DNA of 64,000 nucleotides from Homoserinimonas sp. OAct 916 (lineage in GTDB: Bacteria; Actinomycetota; Actinomycetes; Actinomycetales; Microbacteriaceae). This document shows, one piece after another, positions 25,745 to 34,019 of this stretch. A program made the translations under genes and the position numbers. The notes under the pieces are model-generated. The model made no database searches. It had not been told where the DNA came from and was given only the letters and a program-made list of their open reading frames with translations. The stretch is from assembly GCF_003260275.1 (NCBI RefSeq), contig NZ_QJHB01000004.1, positions 243,504 to 307,503 on the forward strand, written 5' to 3'. Position 1 is the first letter of the stretch, and the number at the start of each line of letters is the position of its first letter.

Positions 25745-26788
25745 TCACAGGCCGCTGTACGCGTGCAACCCCTTGAAGAACACATTCACGATGCCGAAGT
25801 TGAACATGACCGCGCTGAAGCCGACGATCGCCAGCCACGCCGACCGTGAACCGCGCCAGCCGCGGGTCGCCCGCGCGTGGATGTAACCCGCGTAGATCAC
25901 CCAGATGATGAAGGTCCACACCTCTTTGGTGTCCCAGCCCCAATACCGGCCCCACGCCGCCTCGGCCCAGATGGAGCCGGCGATCAGCGTGAAGGTCCAC
26001 AGAATGAAGCCGATCACGTTCAAACGGTAGGCGAGGTTCTCGAGGGTCACAGCGGCCGGCAGGGTCTTCAGGAACCCGAGCCACGTGGGCGGGGAATCCT
26101 CGGACTCCTCGTATCGGGTGCGCATCAATTGCACACCGGAGAGCGCGAACCCAAGGGCGAAGAATCCGGTCGCCAGCGTGGCCACCAGAACGTGGATGAC
26201 CAGCCAGTACGACTGCAGCGCCGGCGGCAGCGGAACCACGTCGACGTAGTACTGCAGGCTCGCGATCCCCAGCAGCATCAGCACCAGCCCGATCAGGAAT
26301 GCCCCGAGGAATCTGAGGTCGAGCTTGAACTGCACCCCGAGGAAGACACCGACCATGAGCACGGTGCCGGTCATCGAGAATTCCCACATGTTGGCCCACG
26401 GCACACGCTCGGCGGCAACACCGCGCAGGATCGTCGCGAGCAGGTGAGCGATGAAGCCCAACCAGGTCAGCGCCATTGCCACCCGGATGACCACCCCGCC
26501 GGAGCGAGTGCGGGCGATCTCTGCATCGTCGTCGATCACCGTGGGACGGTCGAGGGTGGTCACCGTCCCGGATCCGCCGGCCTGGCCGGAGGCGGTCTGG
26601 GTCGTCTGGGCTGCGGCGCGTCGCTGGGCGGCGGTCAGCTGTTCGCCCGCACCCGATTGCGCCACCGGCCGGCCGGCCGCAGCGGAACGCTGGGCGAGGT
26701 CGATCGCGAATGCGACGAATGCCGCCGCGTAGACGACCATCGTGCAGTACAGGAGAATTGCGGAGTATTGCGAGAGCGTTTCGGTCAC
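25745..26788 (-). CDS. ccsB: Cytochrome c maturation protein (CcsB/ResC)
   Basis: A 347-residue polytopic protein with the tryptophan-rich heme-handling motif in WAEAAWGRYWGWDTKEVWTF and conserved histidines in the flanking helices. It works with ResB to export and attach heme to apocytochrome c outside the membrane. A Gln/Ala-rich cytosolic stretch of about 60 residues after the first helix is typical of actinobacterial versions. Its ATG overlaps the resB stop by 4 bp. Confidence 0.93.
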   Translation of the reverse strand: MTETLSQYSAILLYCTMVVYAAAFVAFAIDLAQRSAAAGRPVAQSGAGEQLTAAQRRAAAQTTQTASGQAGGSGTVTTLDRPTVIDDDAEIARTRSGGVVIRVAMALTWLGFIAHLLATILRGVAAERVPWANMWEFSMTGTVLMVGVFLGVQFKLDLRFLGAFLIGLVLMLLGIASLQYYVDVVPLPPALQSYWLVIHVLVATLATGFFALGFALSGVQLMRTRYEESEDSPPTWLGFLKTLPAAVTLENLAYRLNVIGFILWTFTLIAGSIWAEAAWGRYWGWDTKEVWTFIIWVIYAGYIHARATRGWRGSRSAWLAIVGFSAVMFNFGIVNVFFKGLHAYSGL

Positions 26789-28500
26789 GGTGACGAGTTT
26801 ACGTCAGTGCGGCTGGATGTCGATCGTTGGCTCGTGAAGTCGGGGGAAGCCTCGAGATCGAGGGGGGCCTCGAGGTCGAGGGCTGCCTCGTGGCGCCGGG
26901 CAACGTCAGCCACCGCCTGGGCGAGCTGCGGGTCCTCGCCGCGCGCAAGGCCCGCGTATTCCAGCTGGAGGGTGTTGCCCTCACCATCGGTGGCTCGAAC
27001 CCAGACGCGACGCCTGGGGATCAGCAGGGCGGCGAACATCCCAGCCGTCGCAAGAACGGCAAACAGCAGCACCCAGCCCTGCGCCGGGTCACGGTGCACG
27101 TCGAGGGAGGCGAACCGGTTCACTTCATCCAACGAGATGGTGCCCAGGCCGTCGGGCAGTTCAACTGTCTCGCCGAGGCCCAGCCTCAGCGCATCCGTGC
27201 CGCTCTTGCCGCCGGCGATCTGGGTCATCCCGTCCGTGTCGAGCGTGTAGACCGAGCGCGGTGTGCCGTCGTTGATGCCGAGGTCTCCTCGATAGGCCCT
27301 CAACTCGAGCACCGGCGACTTCAGGTCGGGATACGCCGAGGTGAGCGCTCCGGTGCCGAGCTCGAACGGGGTGGGGTAGAAGAAGCCGATCATTCCGAGT
27401 TGATCGGCCAGACCGTCGGGAACCTTGATGATGCCGGTGGACGTGAGGTTGGTGTCCTGTGGCAGGAACGGGATGATCTCTCGGTACACCGCTCGACCTG
27501 ATGGGTCACGCACCGTAATGGTCGGCGCATAGCCGTTTCCGAGGAGGTACACGTTCGTGCCGCCGATCGACAGCGGCTCGTTCACCTTGATGCGGTTCGA
27601 CTGCGGCTCCTCGCCCGGCAGCCGGGTGGTGGTCTTCACGTCGAAGTCGAGGGCCTGGCCGTAGGCGCCCTTGTTCGGGTCGCTCTGGTAGGTGACGTCG
27701 AAGGTATCGACGCTCAGGGTGAACGGTTTGAGAGAGCTGTCGTTGAAGAATCGCCCGGGGTTGAACGAGTCGTACGAGACCAGCGAGTTGACCATGGTCT
27801 GCCCCTCGACGACCACACGCTGGCCGGTGAAGCCGAACCCGCCACCGACCCCGACGGCCACCAGTACCCCCAACAGGGCGATGTGGAACAGCAGGTTGCC
27901 GGTCTCGCGCAGATAGCCGCGTTCGGCCGAGACCGAGTACGCGCCGGGGCGGCCCCTGGTCGCCGGTTCGTCGAACATGACCGTGCGATAGCCAGATTTT
28001 CGGAGCAGCTGCTCGGCCGCGCCGGCCGCGCCCCGCGCATCCGTTTCGGCACCGTGGTGCTCCTTCCGGATGAAGCCGGCCATGCGGTTCAGCCGCAGCG
28101 GCGTCTTCGGCGGTTTCTGCCCCAACGCCTTCAGGTGGTGCCGCGTGCGCGGAATGACACAGCCGACGAGCGAGGCGAACAGCAGCAGGTAGATGGCGGA
28201 GAACCAGGCCGACGTGAACACGTCGAACATTTGCAGGTTGTCGAGGATGGGGGCGAGGTCGGGGTTGTCCCGGAAGTATTGGGTGACCCCGTTCGGGTCG
28301 GAGGAGCGCTGAGGCACCAGCGATCCGGGCACCGCCGCCACTGCCAGCAGCAACAGCAACAACAGCGCGGTGCGCATGCTCGTCAGTTGGCGCCAGAACC
28401 AGCGCAGCCAGCCGGATGGCCCCAGCCGCGGCTGGGTGATCCCGTCGGATGTGCGCGGTTTGGGCACCGGGGAGTCGATGTGGTCAGATGGCCGGGACAA
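26785..28500 (-). CDS. resB: Cytochrome c maturation protein (ResB)
   Basis: A 571-residue ResB/Ccs1 protein: three transmembrane helices near the N-terminus, a large extracytoplasmic domain, and a final helix (GWVLLFAVLATAGMFAALLIPRRRVWVRA). LLLLLLLAVAAVPGSLVPQR is the characteristic first helix and loop. It pairs with CcsB. The start lies within the last 17 bp of ccdA, indicating coupled translation in a ccdA-resB-ccsB order. Confidence 0.92.
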   Translation of the reverse strand: MSRPSDHIDSPVPKPRTSDGITQPRLGPSGWLRWFWRQLTSMRTALLLLLLLAVAAVPGSLVPQRSSDPNGVTQYFRDNPDLAPILDNLQMFDVFTSAWFSAIYLLLFASLVGCVIPRTRHHLKALGQKPPKTPLRLNRMAGFIRKEHHGAETDARGAAGAAEQLLRKSGYRTVMFDEPATRGRPGAYSVSAERGYLRETGNLLFHIALLGVLVAVGVGGGFGFTGQRVVVEGQTMVNSLVSYDSFNPGRFFNDSSLKPFTLSVDTFDVTYQSDPNKGAYGQALDFDVKTTTRLPGEEPQSNRIKVNEPLSIGGTNVYLLGNGYAPTITVRDPSGRAVYREIIPFLPQDTNLTSTGIIKVPDGLADQLGMIGFFYPTPFELGTGALTSAYPDLKSPVLELRAYRGDLGINDGTPRSVYTLDTDGMTQIAGGKSGTDALRLGLGETVELPDGLGTISLDEVNRFASLDVHRDPAQGWVLLFAVLATAGMFAALLIPRRRVWVRATDGEGNTLQLEYAGLARGEDPQLAQAVADVARRHEAALDLEAPLDLEASPDFTSQRSTSSRTDVNSSP

Positions 28501-29233
28501 AACTCGGGATCACCGCCTGCAGCGAATCGATCCAGTACGACCAGACGCCGGTGACCATGAGCACGCCGAGCAGGATGAGCAGGACGCCGCCGCCGATGTT
28601 GATCGCCCGGATGTGCCGCTTCAGGAAGGCGACCGACCGGGTCACCCAGTTCAGCCCGAGCGCGACCAGCAGAAACGGGATACCGAGGCCCAGACAGTAG
28701 AGGAACGCCAACAGGGCGCCCCGCCACGGTGAGCCGCCATTCATTCCGAGGGCCAGGATGGAGGCGAGCGCCGGCCCGATGCAGGGGGTCCAGCCCAGCC
28801 CGAACACGATACCGAGCAACGGCGCTCCGGCCATCCCGGTCGCCGGCCGCCAGGTCGGCTTCATGGTGTTCTGCATGAACGTGAACTGGCCGATGAACAC
28901 GAGACCCATCACGATGACCAGCACCCCGAGAATACGAACGACGAGATCCTGCCACTGGATGAGCCAGAGCCCGACCGCCCCGAATGCGGCCCCGTACGCG
29001 ACAAAGACCACGGCGAAGCCGAGAATGAACAGGGCGACGCCGGTGAGCATCCTGGCCCGATCGCGACGCATGGCCTCACGTTCGACCGCTCCGGAGGACA
29101 GCCCCCCGACGTAGGCGAGGTATCCCGGCACCAGGGGCAGGATGCACGGGGAGGCGAACGAGACGAGGCCCGCCAGAACGGCGATCGGAATGGCCAACAG
29201 CAGTTGCCCACTGTAGATGATCTCGCTGCCCAC
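28484..29233 (-). CDS. ccdA: Thiol-disulfide electron carrier (CcdA)
   Basis: A 249-residue membrane protein of six or seven helices with the paired cysteines of CcdA/DsbD (SPCILPLVPGYL and GWTPCIGPALAS). It passes reducing power from cytosolic thioredoxin to the secreted ResA-like protein encoded just upstream, keeping apocytochrome cysteines reduced. Two base pairs separate it from resA. Confidence 0.93.
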   Translation of the reverse strand: MGSEIIYSGQLLLAIPIAVLAGLVSFASPCILPLVPGYLAYVGGLSSGAVEREAMRRDRARMLTGVALFILGFAVVFVAYGAAFGAVGLWLIQWQDLVVRILGVLVIVMGLVFIGQFTFMQNTMKPTWRPATGMAGAPLLGIVFGLGWTPCIGPALASILALGMNGGSPWRGALLAFLYCLGLGIPFLLVALGLNWVTRSVAFLKRHIRAINIGGGVLLILLGVLMVTGVWSYWIDSLQAVIPSFVPAI

Positions 29234-29235
29234 GC

Positions 29236-29856
29236 TCAGTTGCCCTCGGCCAACGTCTGACGCACCAGGGTCTCGAGGATCGATGCGCTGCGCAACTGCC
29301 CCAGGATGCGGGACGCCACCCGGCCCTCTTTGTCGAGCACGAGGGTCGTGGGCACCGCGTTCGGCGGCACATCACTCGTGAACGCCAGTTGCAGTGCGGA
29401 GTCGGTGTCGATGACCGACGGGAACGTGATGCCGTGAGTCTTCGCGAACGAGATCGCGGTCTCGGCCTGGTTGCGCACGTTCACGCCGAGAAAGGACGCC
29501 CCATCGTCCTTGGTCGCCTGATAGGCGCTTTCGAGGTCGGGCGCCTCGGCCCGGCAGGGCGCGCACTCGGCGTACCAGAAGTTGACCACCAAGACCTGGC
29601 CGAGAAAATCGGCGGAGGACACGGTGTCGCCGGTCTCCGTGCTGCCCGTGAACTCGATCGGCTCCCCCCGGTCTGCGGGCAGAATCTCGGTGTAGGTGCC
29701 GTCGCCCGAGATGAAGCCCTTGTCACTGCCCTGACGGTACTGGTCTGCCAACGGATCGGTCGCGCAGCCGGTGAACAGCATCGCAGCAGCCACGGCGACA
29801 GCAGCCACCAGCAGCCCGCGTCGTCGGGGCGCCAAACTTCTGGTACTGCGACTCAT
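29236..29856 (-). CDS. resA: ResA/TlpA-type thiol-disulfide lipoprotein
   Basis: 206 residues with a signal and lipobox (AMLFTGC) and a thioredoxin fold carrying the active site WYAECAPCRAEAP. It reduces the CxxCH cysteines of apocytochrome c outside the membrane. The ATG at 29856 overlaps the stop of the upstream phosphatase (ATGA). The gene order phosphatase-resA-ccdA-resB-ccsB is the usual actinobacterial cytochrome c maturation operon. Confidence 0.92.
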   Translation of the reverse strand: MSRSTRSLAPRRRGLLVAAVAVAAAMLFTGCATDPLADQYRQGSDKGFISGDGTYTEILPADRGEPIEFTGSTETGDTVSSADFLGQVLVVNFWYAECAPCRAEAPDLESAYQATKDDGASFLGVNVRNQAETAISFAKTHGITFPSVIDTDSALQLAFTSDVPPNAVPTTLVLDKEGRVASRILGQLRSASILETLVRQTLAEGN

Positions 29857-30497
29857 ACGGCTCCCAGATCGACCGCGGTCGCAAGCAGAGACGCGGCCGG
29901 TTCGGCATAACCGACCTCGACAAAGCTGCCCCCATGCCGCTCCAGCGTCGTGATGCTCGACAGCGTGCAACGCCGGCTGCGGGGGTCGTGCAGAAACCGT
30001 TTGCCGGCGAGCGCCAGGTGCGTGGTCCAGATCGGCAACTGGTGGCTGACCAGGATCACGTCGCCTGATTCGACAGACTCGTGGGCAGCGGTGATCGCTT
30101 CGAGCATCCGGTCTCTGATCGAGCGGTAGGGCTCGCCCCAGGATGGCCGGAACGGGTTGATGAGCCATGGCCACGTGCGTGGATTCTTCAGCGCAGAATT
30201 CGCGCCGCGCATGCGGCTGCCCTCGAACTTGTTGCTCGGCTCGATGATGCGAGGCTCGAGTTGCACCTCGAGGTCGAGCAGCCGCGAAATGGGTGCCGCC
30301 GATTCCTGGGTGCGTTGCAACGGTGACGCGAACAGGGCGGTCATCGGGCGGCCGCGTCCGGCCAGATCGTCGGCCGCGAGTGCAGCCATCTTGTGCCCGA
30401 GTTCAGACAGGCCGAATTGCGGCAGCCTGCCATACAGGATGCCGTCGGGGTTTGCGACCTCGCCGTGACGCACGAGGTGGATCTGGCTAGCGACCAC
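29853..30497 (-). CDS. Histidine phosphatase family protein
   Basis: A 214-residue phosphoglycerate-mutase-like protein with the RHGE motif (IHLVRHGEVANPDG) that carries the phosphorylated histidine, SPLQRTQESA, and the second histidine in VSHQLPIW. The GTG at 30497 fits the family start; the frame is open further upstream but lacks the motif there. It leads the cytochrome c maturation operon. Its substrate is unknown. Confidence 0.85.
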   Translation of the reverse strand: MVASQIHLVRHGEVANPDGILYGRLPQFGLSELGHKMAALAADDLAGRGRPMTALFASPLQRTQESAAPISRLLDLEVQLEPRIIEPSNKFEGSRMRGANSALKNPRTWPWLINPFRPSWGEPYRSIRDRMLEAITAAHESVESGDVILVSHQLPIWTTHLALAGKRFLHDPRSRRCTLSSITTLERHGGSFVEVGYAEPAASLLATAVDLGAV

Positions 30498-30585
30498 GCT
30501 TTCCAGTGTACGGAGGGCGCACCGGTGAGATTGCCGAGAATACGCCGTACGGAGCAGGCTGGGCGGCATCCAATTGGCAAACGGC

Positions 30586-30591
30586 TAGAAT
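30586..30591 (+). promoter_or_regulatory. -10 box of aspS
   Basis: TAGAAT lies 7 nt before the GTG start at 30599, consistent with a leaderless aspS mRNA. Confidence 0.5.
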
Positions 30592-30598
30592 TTGGCCT

Positions 30599-31948
30599 GT
30601 GACTTCTCGCTCTCTGATCAAAAACCTTTCCGCCCAAGCCGATGGCCCCGTCTCCGTTTCTGGATGGGTCGAAACCGTGCGCGACCAAAAGAAGGTGCAG
30701 TTCGTCGTTCTCCGCGACGAAACCGGCGACGTGCAGCTGGTGAACCCTCGCGCCGCGGCCCCGGTCGATGCCGACGGCAATCCGGTTGCGGATGCCGCGC
30801 CCGACACCATCTCTGACACCATCTCCCACCTGGCCCAGGGCAGTTTCGTCACCGTCACCGGTGAGTTGAAGCACGACGAGCGGGTGAAGCTCGGTGGAAT
30901 CGAGATCAAGGTCGCGAGCCTGACGGTTCATTCGATGGCGGACCCCGAGACCCCGATCAAGGCCGACAGCAGTGTTGACAAGCGCATGGACTGGCGTTTC
31001 CTCGACCTGCGCCTGCCAAAGAACCAGCTGATCTTCCGCGTGCAGACCACTCTGGAGCACGCTCTGCGTTGCTATTGGGTTGAGCACGAGTTCGTCGAGG
31101 TGCACACGCCCAAACTGATGGGGAGCCCATCAGAGTCGAACGCCGAACTGTTCAAACTGGATTACTTCGACACTGTCGCCTACCTGGCGCAGAGCCCGCA
31201 GTTCTACAAGCAGATGGCGCAGGCCGCCGGCTTCGGCGGCATCTTCGAGATCGGCCCCGCGTTTCGCGCCGACCCCTCGTTCACCGCCAGGCACGCAACC
31301 GAATTCATCAGTGTCGACACCGAGATCAGCTGGATCGACAGCCACGAAGATGTCATGATCCTGCAGGAGAACCTGCTGGTGGCCGCTCTCACTGCGGTGA
31401 AGAAAAAGCACGGCGACGAGATCAAGGAACACTTTGGCGTCGATGTGGTCGTGCCGAGCACGCCGTTCCCCCGCATCCCGCTCCTGGAAGCGAAACGCAT
31501 CATCGCCGAACGCGGCTACGAGGTTCCGCGCGACGACGACGACATGGATCCGGAGGGCGAGCGTCAGATCTCCGCATACGTGCGCGAAGAGTTCGGCCAT
31601 GAATTCGTCTTCCTCACCGACTACCCGGCATCGATCCGGGCGTTCTACCACATGCGCAGCACCGACGACCCGTCACTCACCAAGAGCTACGACCTGATCT
31701 GGAACGGGATCGAGATCACCACCGGCGCGCAGCGCGAGCACCGCCTCGATGTGCTGGAGGCGCAGGCGCGTGAAAAGGGACTCGACCCGGAGCAGCTGTC
31801 GTTCTACCTCGACTTCTTTCGCTACGGGATGCCGCCCCACGGCGGCTTCGGAATGGGCCTGTCTCGCGTGACGATGCTGCTGCTTCACCTGACCACGTTG
31901 CGTGATGCCACATTCCTGTTCCGGGGCCCCAACCGTCTCACGCCGTAG
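30599..31948 (+). CDS. aspS: Aspartyl-tRNA synthetase, archaeal/non-discriminating type
   Basis: A class II synthetase of 449 residues, shorter than the roughly 590-residue bacterial AspRS because the GAD insertion is absent. The N-terminal OB fold binds the anticodon (VSGWVETVRDQKKVQFVVLRD). SPQFYKQMAQAAGFGGIFEIGPAFRAD is motif 2, and GFGMGLSRVTMLLL is motif 3. This form normally also charges tRNA-Asn for later amidation by GatCAB. The GTG start fits both the -10 box and the family length. Confidence 0.93.
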   Translation: MTSRSLIKNLSAQADGPVSVSGWVETVRDQKKVQFVVLRDETGDVQLVNPRAAAPVDADGNPVADAAPDTISDTISHLAQGSFVTVTGELKHDERVKLGGIEIKVASLTVHSMADPETPIKADSSVDKRMDWRFLDLRLPKNQLIFRVQTTLEHALRCYWVEHEFVEVHTPKLMGSPSESNAELFKLDYFDTVAYLAQSPQFYKQMAQAAGFGGIFEIGPAFRADPSFTARHATEFISVDTEISWIDSHEDVMILQENLLVAALTAVKKKHGDEIKEHFGVDVVVPSTPFPRIPLLEAKRIIAERGYEVPRDDDDMDPEGERQISAYVREEFGHEFVFLTDYPASIRAFYHMRSTDDPSLTKSYDLIWNGIEITTGAQREHRLDVLEAQAREKGLDPEQLSFYLDFFRYGMPPHGGFGMGLSRVTMLLLHLTTLRDATFLFRGPNRLTP

Positions 31949-32054
31949 TCCACCCGCCACCTCAGTCGTTAATTCAGCCGACGGGCCAAGATCGGCGTCA
32001 GAATAGGCGGTGCACGCGCATTTTCTGGCCCCTCAGCTCTATTTCAGCGCGGGG

Positions 32055-32321
32055 TTAGAGGGCGAGCAGGGCGGCGCGCAGGCGCTCGGGGTCGATGTGC
32101 CAGTAGTTGTGCACTCTGCCGTTGATGAGCAGCACCGGGATCTCCTCGACAAAACGCGCGTGCAGCTCAGCGTCCTCGAGGATCGACACCTCGGTGAGTG
32201 CGAGCGCCGGGGCATTCGGGTGTCCGACCAGCTCGGCCAGGACCTGTTCGATGACGACGCGCGCCTGATCGCAGAGATGGCAGCCGGGCTTGCCGACCAG
32301 GGTGAGGATTGCAGATGTCAC
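32055..32321 (-). CDS. Glutaredoxin-like protein
   Basis: 88 residues with the redox motif GKPGCHLCDQA, a cis-proline region EEIPVLLING, and a C-terminal helix, typical of the DUF836/glutaredoxin family of actinobacteria. It probably works in thiol redox balance. The GTG start is supported by TAGGCT 6 nt upstream on the minus strand (32328-32333). Confidence 0.88.
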   Translation of the reverse strand: MTSAILTLVGKPGCHLCDQARVVIEQVLAELVGHPNAPALALTEVSILEDAELHARFVEEIPVLLINGRVHNYWHIDPERLRAALLAL

Positions 32322-32372
32322 CCCACCAGCCTACGCATCCCGGCCACTACGCGTGACCGGGTTGGGCGCGGC

Positions 32373-32405
32373 AAAAAGCGCCGGACCCCGTGGGATCCGG
32401 CGCTT
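32373..32405 (-). terminator. Intrinsic terminator of the bS22 gene
   Basis: On the minus strand a GC-rich stem (AAGCGCCGGATCC paired with GGGTCCGGCGCTT) is followed by a T run (CTTTTTG), 52 bp after the bS22 stop. It is the most canonical terminator in the window. Confidence 0.8.
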
Positions 32406-32456
32406 CCACACTCCGGCGCGCGAAGTGGTGCGCAGCGGCGAAAGCCGCTACCCGAC

Positions 32457-32555
32457 CTACTTCTTGTTGCGGCGCTGGTGACGCGTCTTGCGAAGCAACT
32501 TACGGTGCTTCTTCTTCGCCATCCGCTTGCGGCGCTTCTTGATTACTGAACCCAC
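32457..32555 (-). CDS. Small ribosomal protein bS22 (AURKAIP1/COX24-like)
   Basis: A 32-residue, extremely basic protein starting GSVIKKRRKRMAKKKHRKLL, almost identical to actinobacterial bS22, a ribosomal component resolved in mycobacterial ribosomes. The GTG start at 32555 has GTGAGG upstream. It is too short for most gene finders. The adjacency to a BldC-like gene, with proC nearby, mirrors the Rv0500-Rv0500A-Rv0500B arrangement of mycobacteria. Confidence 0.93.
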   Translation of the reverse strand: MGSVIKKRRKRMAKKKHRKLLRKTRHQRRNKK

Positions 32556-32724
32556 GTATACCTCACAAAGATCGGGCGGAGCCACCAAGAACGGTGGCAG
32601 AAGGAAAAATAGCCTCGGGCAAGTCTATCGGATGCATGGCGTTCCATGCGCAGCGTTCCCACATCCCGGCGTTCGGCGGGCTTGAGGTGTGCCGTACGCG
32701 GCGTGTGGCCGACCCTGTCATGCG

Positions 32725-32807
32725 CAGAAGCTCAGGAGGAGAGCAACGCCGATCGCGCTGCGCCGCTCGCGGCGCCCTGCTCCTGAATTTTTGACGGCAG
32801 AAACCGG
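32725..32807. repeat. Imperfect inverted-repeat element, copy 2
   Basis: CAGAAGCTCAGGAG at the left and CTCCTGAATTTTTG at the right enclose a GC-rich centre. The outer arms match copy 1 at 25629-25705. The right arm ends in a T run, so on the plus strand it could act as a terminator. It sits between bldC-like and bS22, which lie on the same (minus) strand. Confidence 0.45.
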
Positions 32808-32850
32808 CAATGCGGCAAGCACCCAGCTCGGGGCCGCTGGAACCTGGACC

Positions 32851-33045
32851 CTAGGCTGAGTCTTCGGAGGGCAGCACTATTGCTTGGCTCACCGCTGACT
32901 CCGGCACCCGGAACGAACGGCCGAACCGCACAGCCGGCAGTTCACCGGCGTGAATCATGCGGTACACCGTCATTCGTGACACCCGCATCAGCCCGGCGAC
33001 CTCACTGACCGTCAGGAAACGCACATCCGCCAGGTCAGACGCCAT
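32851..33045 (-). CDS. BldC-like HTH DNA-binding protein
   Basis: 64 residues that are almost only a MerR-type winged helix: FLTVSEVAGLMRVSRMTVYRMIHAGELPAVRFGRSFRVPESAV. In streptomycetes BldC is a small developmental regulator that binds cooperatively to direct repeats. Close homologs occur beside bS22 throughout actinobacteria. The ATG at 33045 fits family length. It could be confused with an excisionase, but no integrase is near. Confidence 0.85.
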   Translation of the reverse strand: MASDLADVRFLTVSEVAGLMRVSRMTVYRMIHAGELPAVRFGRSFRVPESAVSQAIVLPSEDSA

Positions 33046-33497
33046 GCCACTCGATCCTCACCTTGGTCACTGCCCTGTTTGGCTACTGCCGTGGATTGCC
33101 ACTGCCGTGCACTGCCACTGCCGTGTTTCCGTCAACGGCCTTGTTCAGCGGGTCCAACTCCCGCCCGAAGTTCACACTACGCCTGTGACGAGTGTGCCCT
33201 GTGGCAACTGTAGGGGCTGGTGTGACTGGTTGTCCAGCATTCATTGCATTCGTGCCCCGGATGGGGGACAGTCGCGGGCCGGAGGCGAATCGGACGTGGC
33301 GCCGAGGTGGAGTTCTGGCGGTGGTGCGTGGAAGGAATGGAAGGGCTGGTGAGTGGGTGGTGGCTTGTCCGGAGTGGTCGGCATGCAGGGGTCACATGCA
33401 CGGGTCACGTGCACGGGTCAATGGCATCGGCCGGCGAGAAGAAACGGCGCGCACGAACCGCTGAGCAGCGGTGAGGCACCGCAGGCGACCGCGAACG
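33046..33497. other. 452-bp intergenic region upstream of the BldC-like gene
   Basis: I see no convincing gene. It contains short CACTGCC repeats (about 33072-33124) and, at 33388-33428, three units of a 14-bp periodic repeat annotated separately. The promoter of the BldC-like gene should lie here. Confidence 0.5.
33388..33428. repeat. Three 14-bp periodic direct repeats
   Basis: GGGTCACATGCAC, GGGTCACGTGCAC and GGGTCAATGGCAT begin at 33388, 33402 and 33416, exactly 14 bp apart. The second contains the palindrome CACGTG. The phased spacing suggests a cooperative protein-binding array. Confidence 0.55.
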
Positions 33498-33950
33498 TCA
33501 GGACTTGCGGCGGAACACCGTCGCGGCAGACTTGACCTGGTGGGTGGTTTCGGCGATCACACGCCCGAGCGCCTCTGCCTTGGACTGGGCCTCGTGCCCC
33601 AGATGCACCTGGTCGGCAGCAGCCTCTTCCTCCGCCTCCGCCTCCGCGGCGGCGAGCGCCTCGAAGTCGGCACTCAGAAACGGGATCAGCCAGTCCTCGA
33701 CCTGTTCGAGCGGGCCATAATCCAAGCTGTAGAACCGGTGCTGGCCCTCCTCACGCACCGAGACGAGGTTGGCCTCGCGCAGCACCTTGAGGTGCTTCGA
33801 CACGGTCGGCTGGCTCAGTTCCAGCTGGCTGACCAGGCCCGAAACGCTGGTTCCGGTGTCGCCCCCCTCACCAGCGACATGACGGTCGAGCAGTAGCTGT
33901 AGAATCTCGCGGCGGGTAGAGTCAGCGATCACAGTGAAGATATCGGCCAT
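33498..33950 (-). CDS. ArsR-type HTH transcriptional regulator
   Basis: A 150-residue winged-helix protein: ADSTRREILQLLLD, VSGLVSQLELSQPTVSKHLKVLREANLVSVREEGQHRFYSLD. The C-terminal half is an alanine/glutamate-rich helix (ALAAAEAEAEEEAAADQ), longer than in minimal ArsR proteins and possibly a coiled coil. No metal-binding CxC motif is present, so the inducer is unlikely to be arsenic. The start is supported by TAGCCT 6 nt upstream (33957-33962). Confidence 0.87.
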   Translation of the reverse strand: MADIFTVIADSTRREILQLLLDRHVAGEGGDTGTSVSGLVSQLELSQPTVSKHLKVLREANLVSVREEGQHRFYSLDYGPLEQVEDWLIPFLSADFEALAAAEAEAEEEAAADQVHLGHEAQSKAEALGRVIAETTHQVKSAATVFRRKS

Positions 33951-34019
33951 GGCCTAAGGCTACCGATTCCCGCACGGTAGTACCATGACACTCGACCGGG
34001 TTCGAGGAGGGGCACGCGC

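Noticed and set aside
32851..33045. Second excisionase gene marking another mobile element
   Set aside because: The sequence and the bS22 neighbour fit the conserved BldC-like regulator, and no integrase or att repeat is near.
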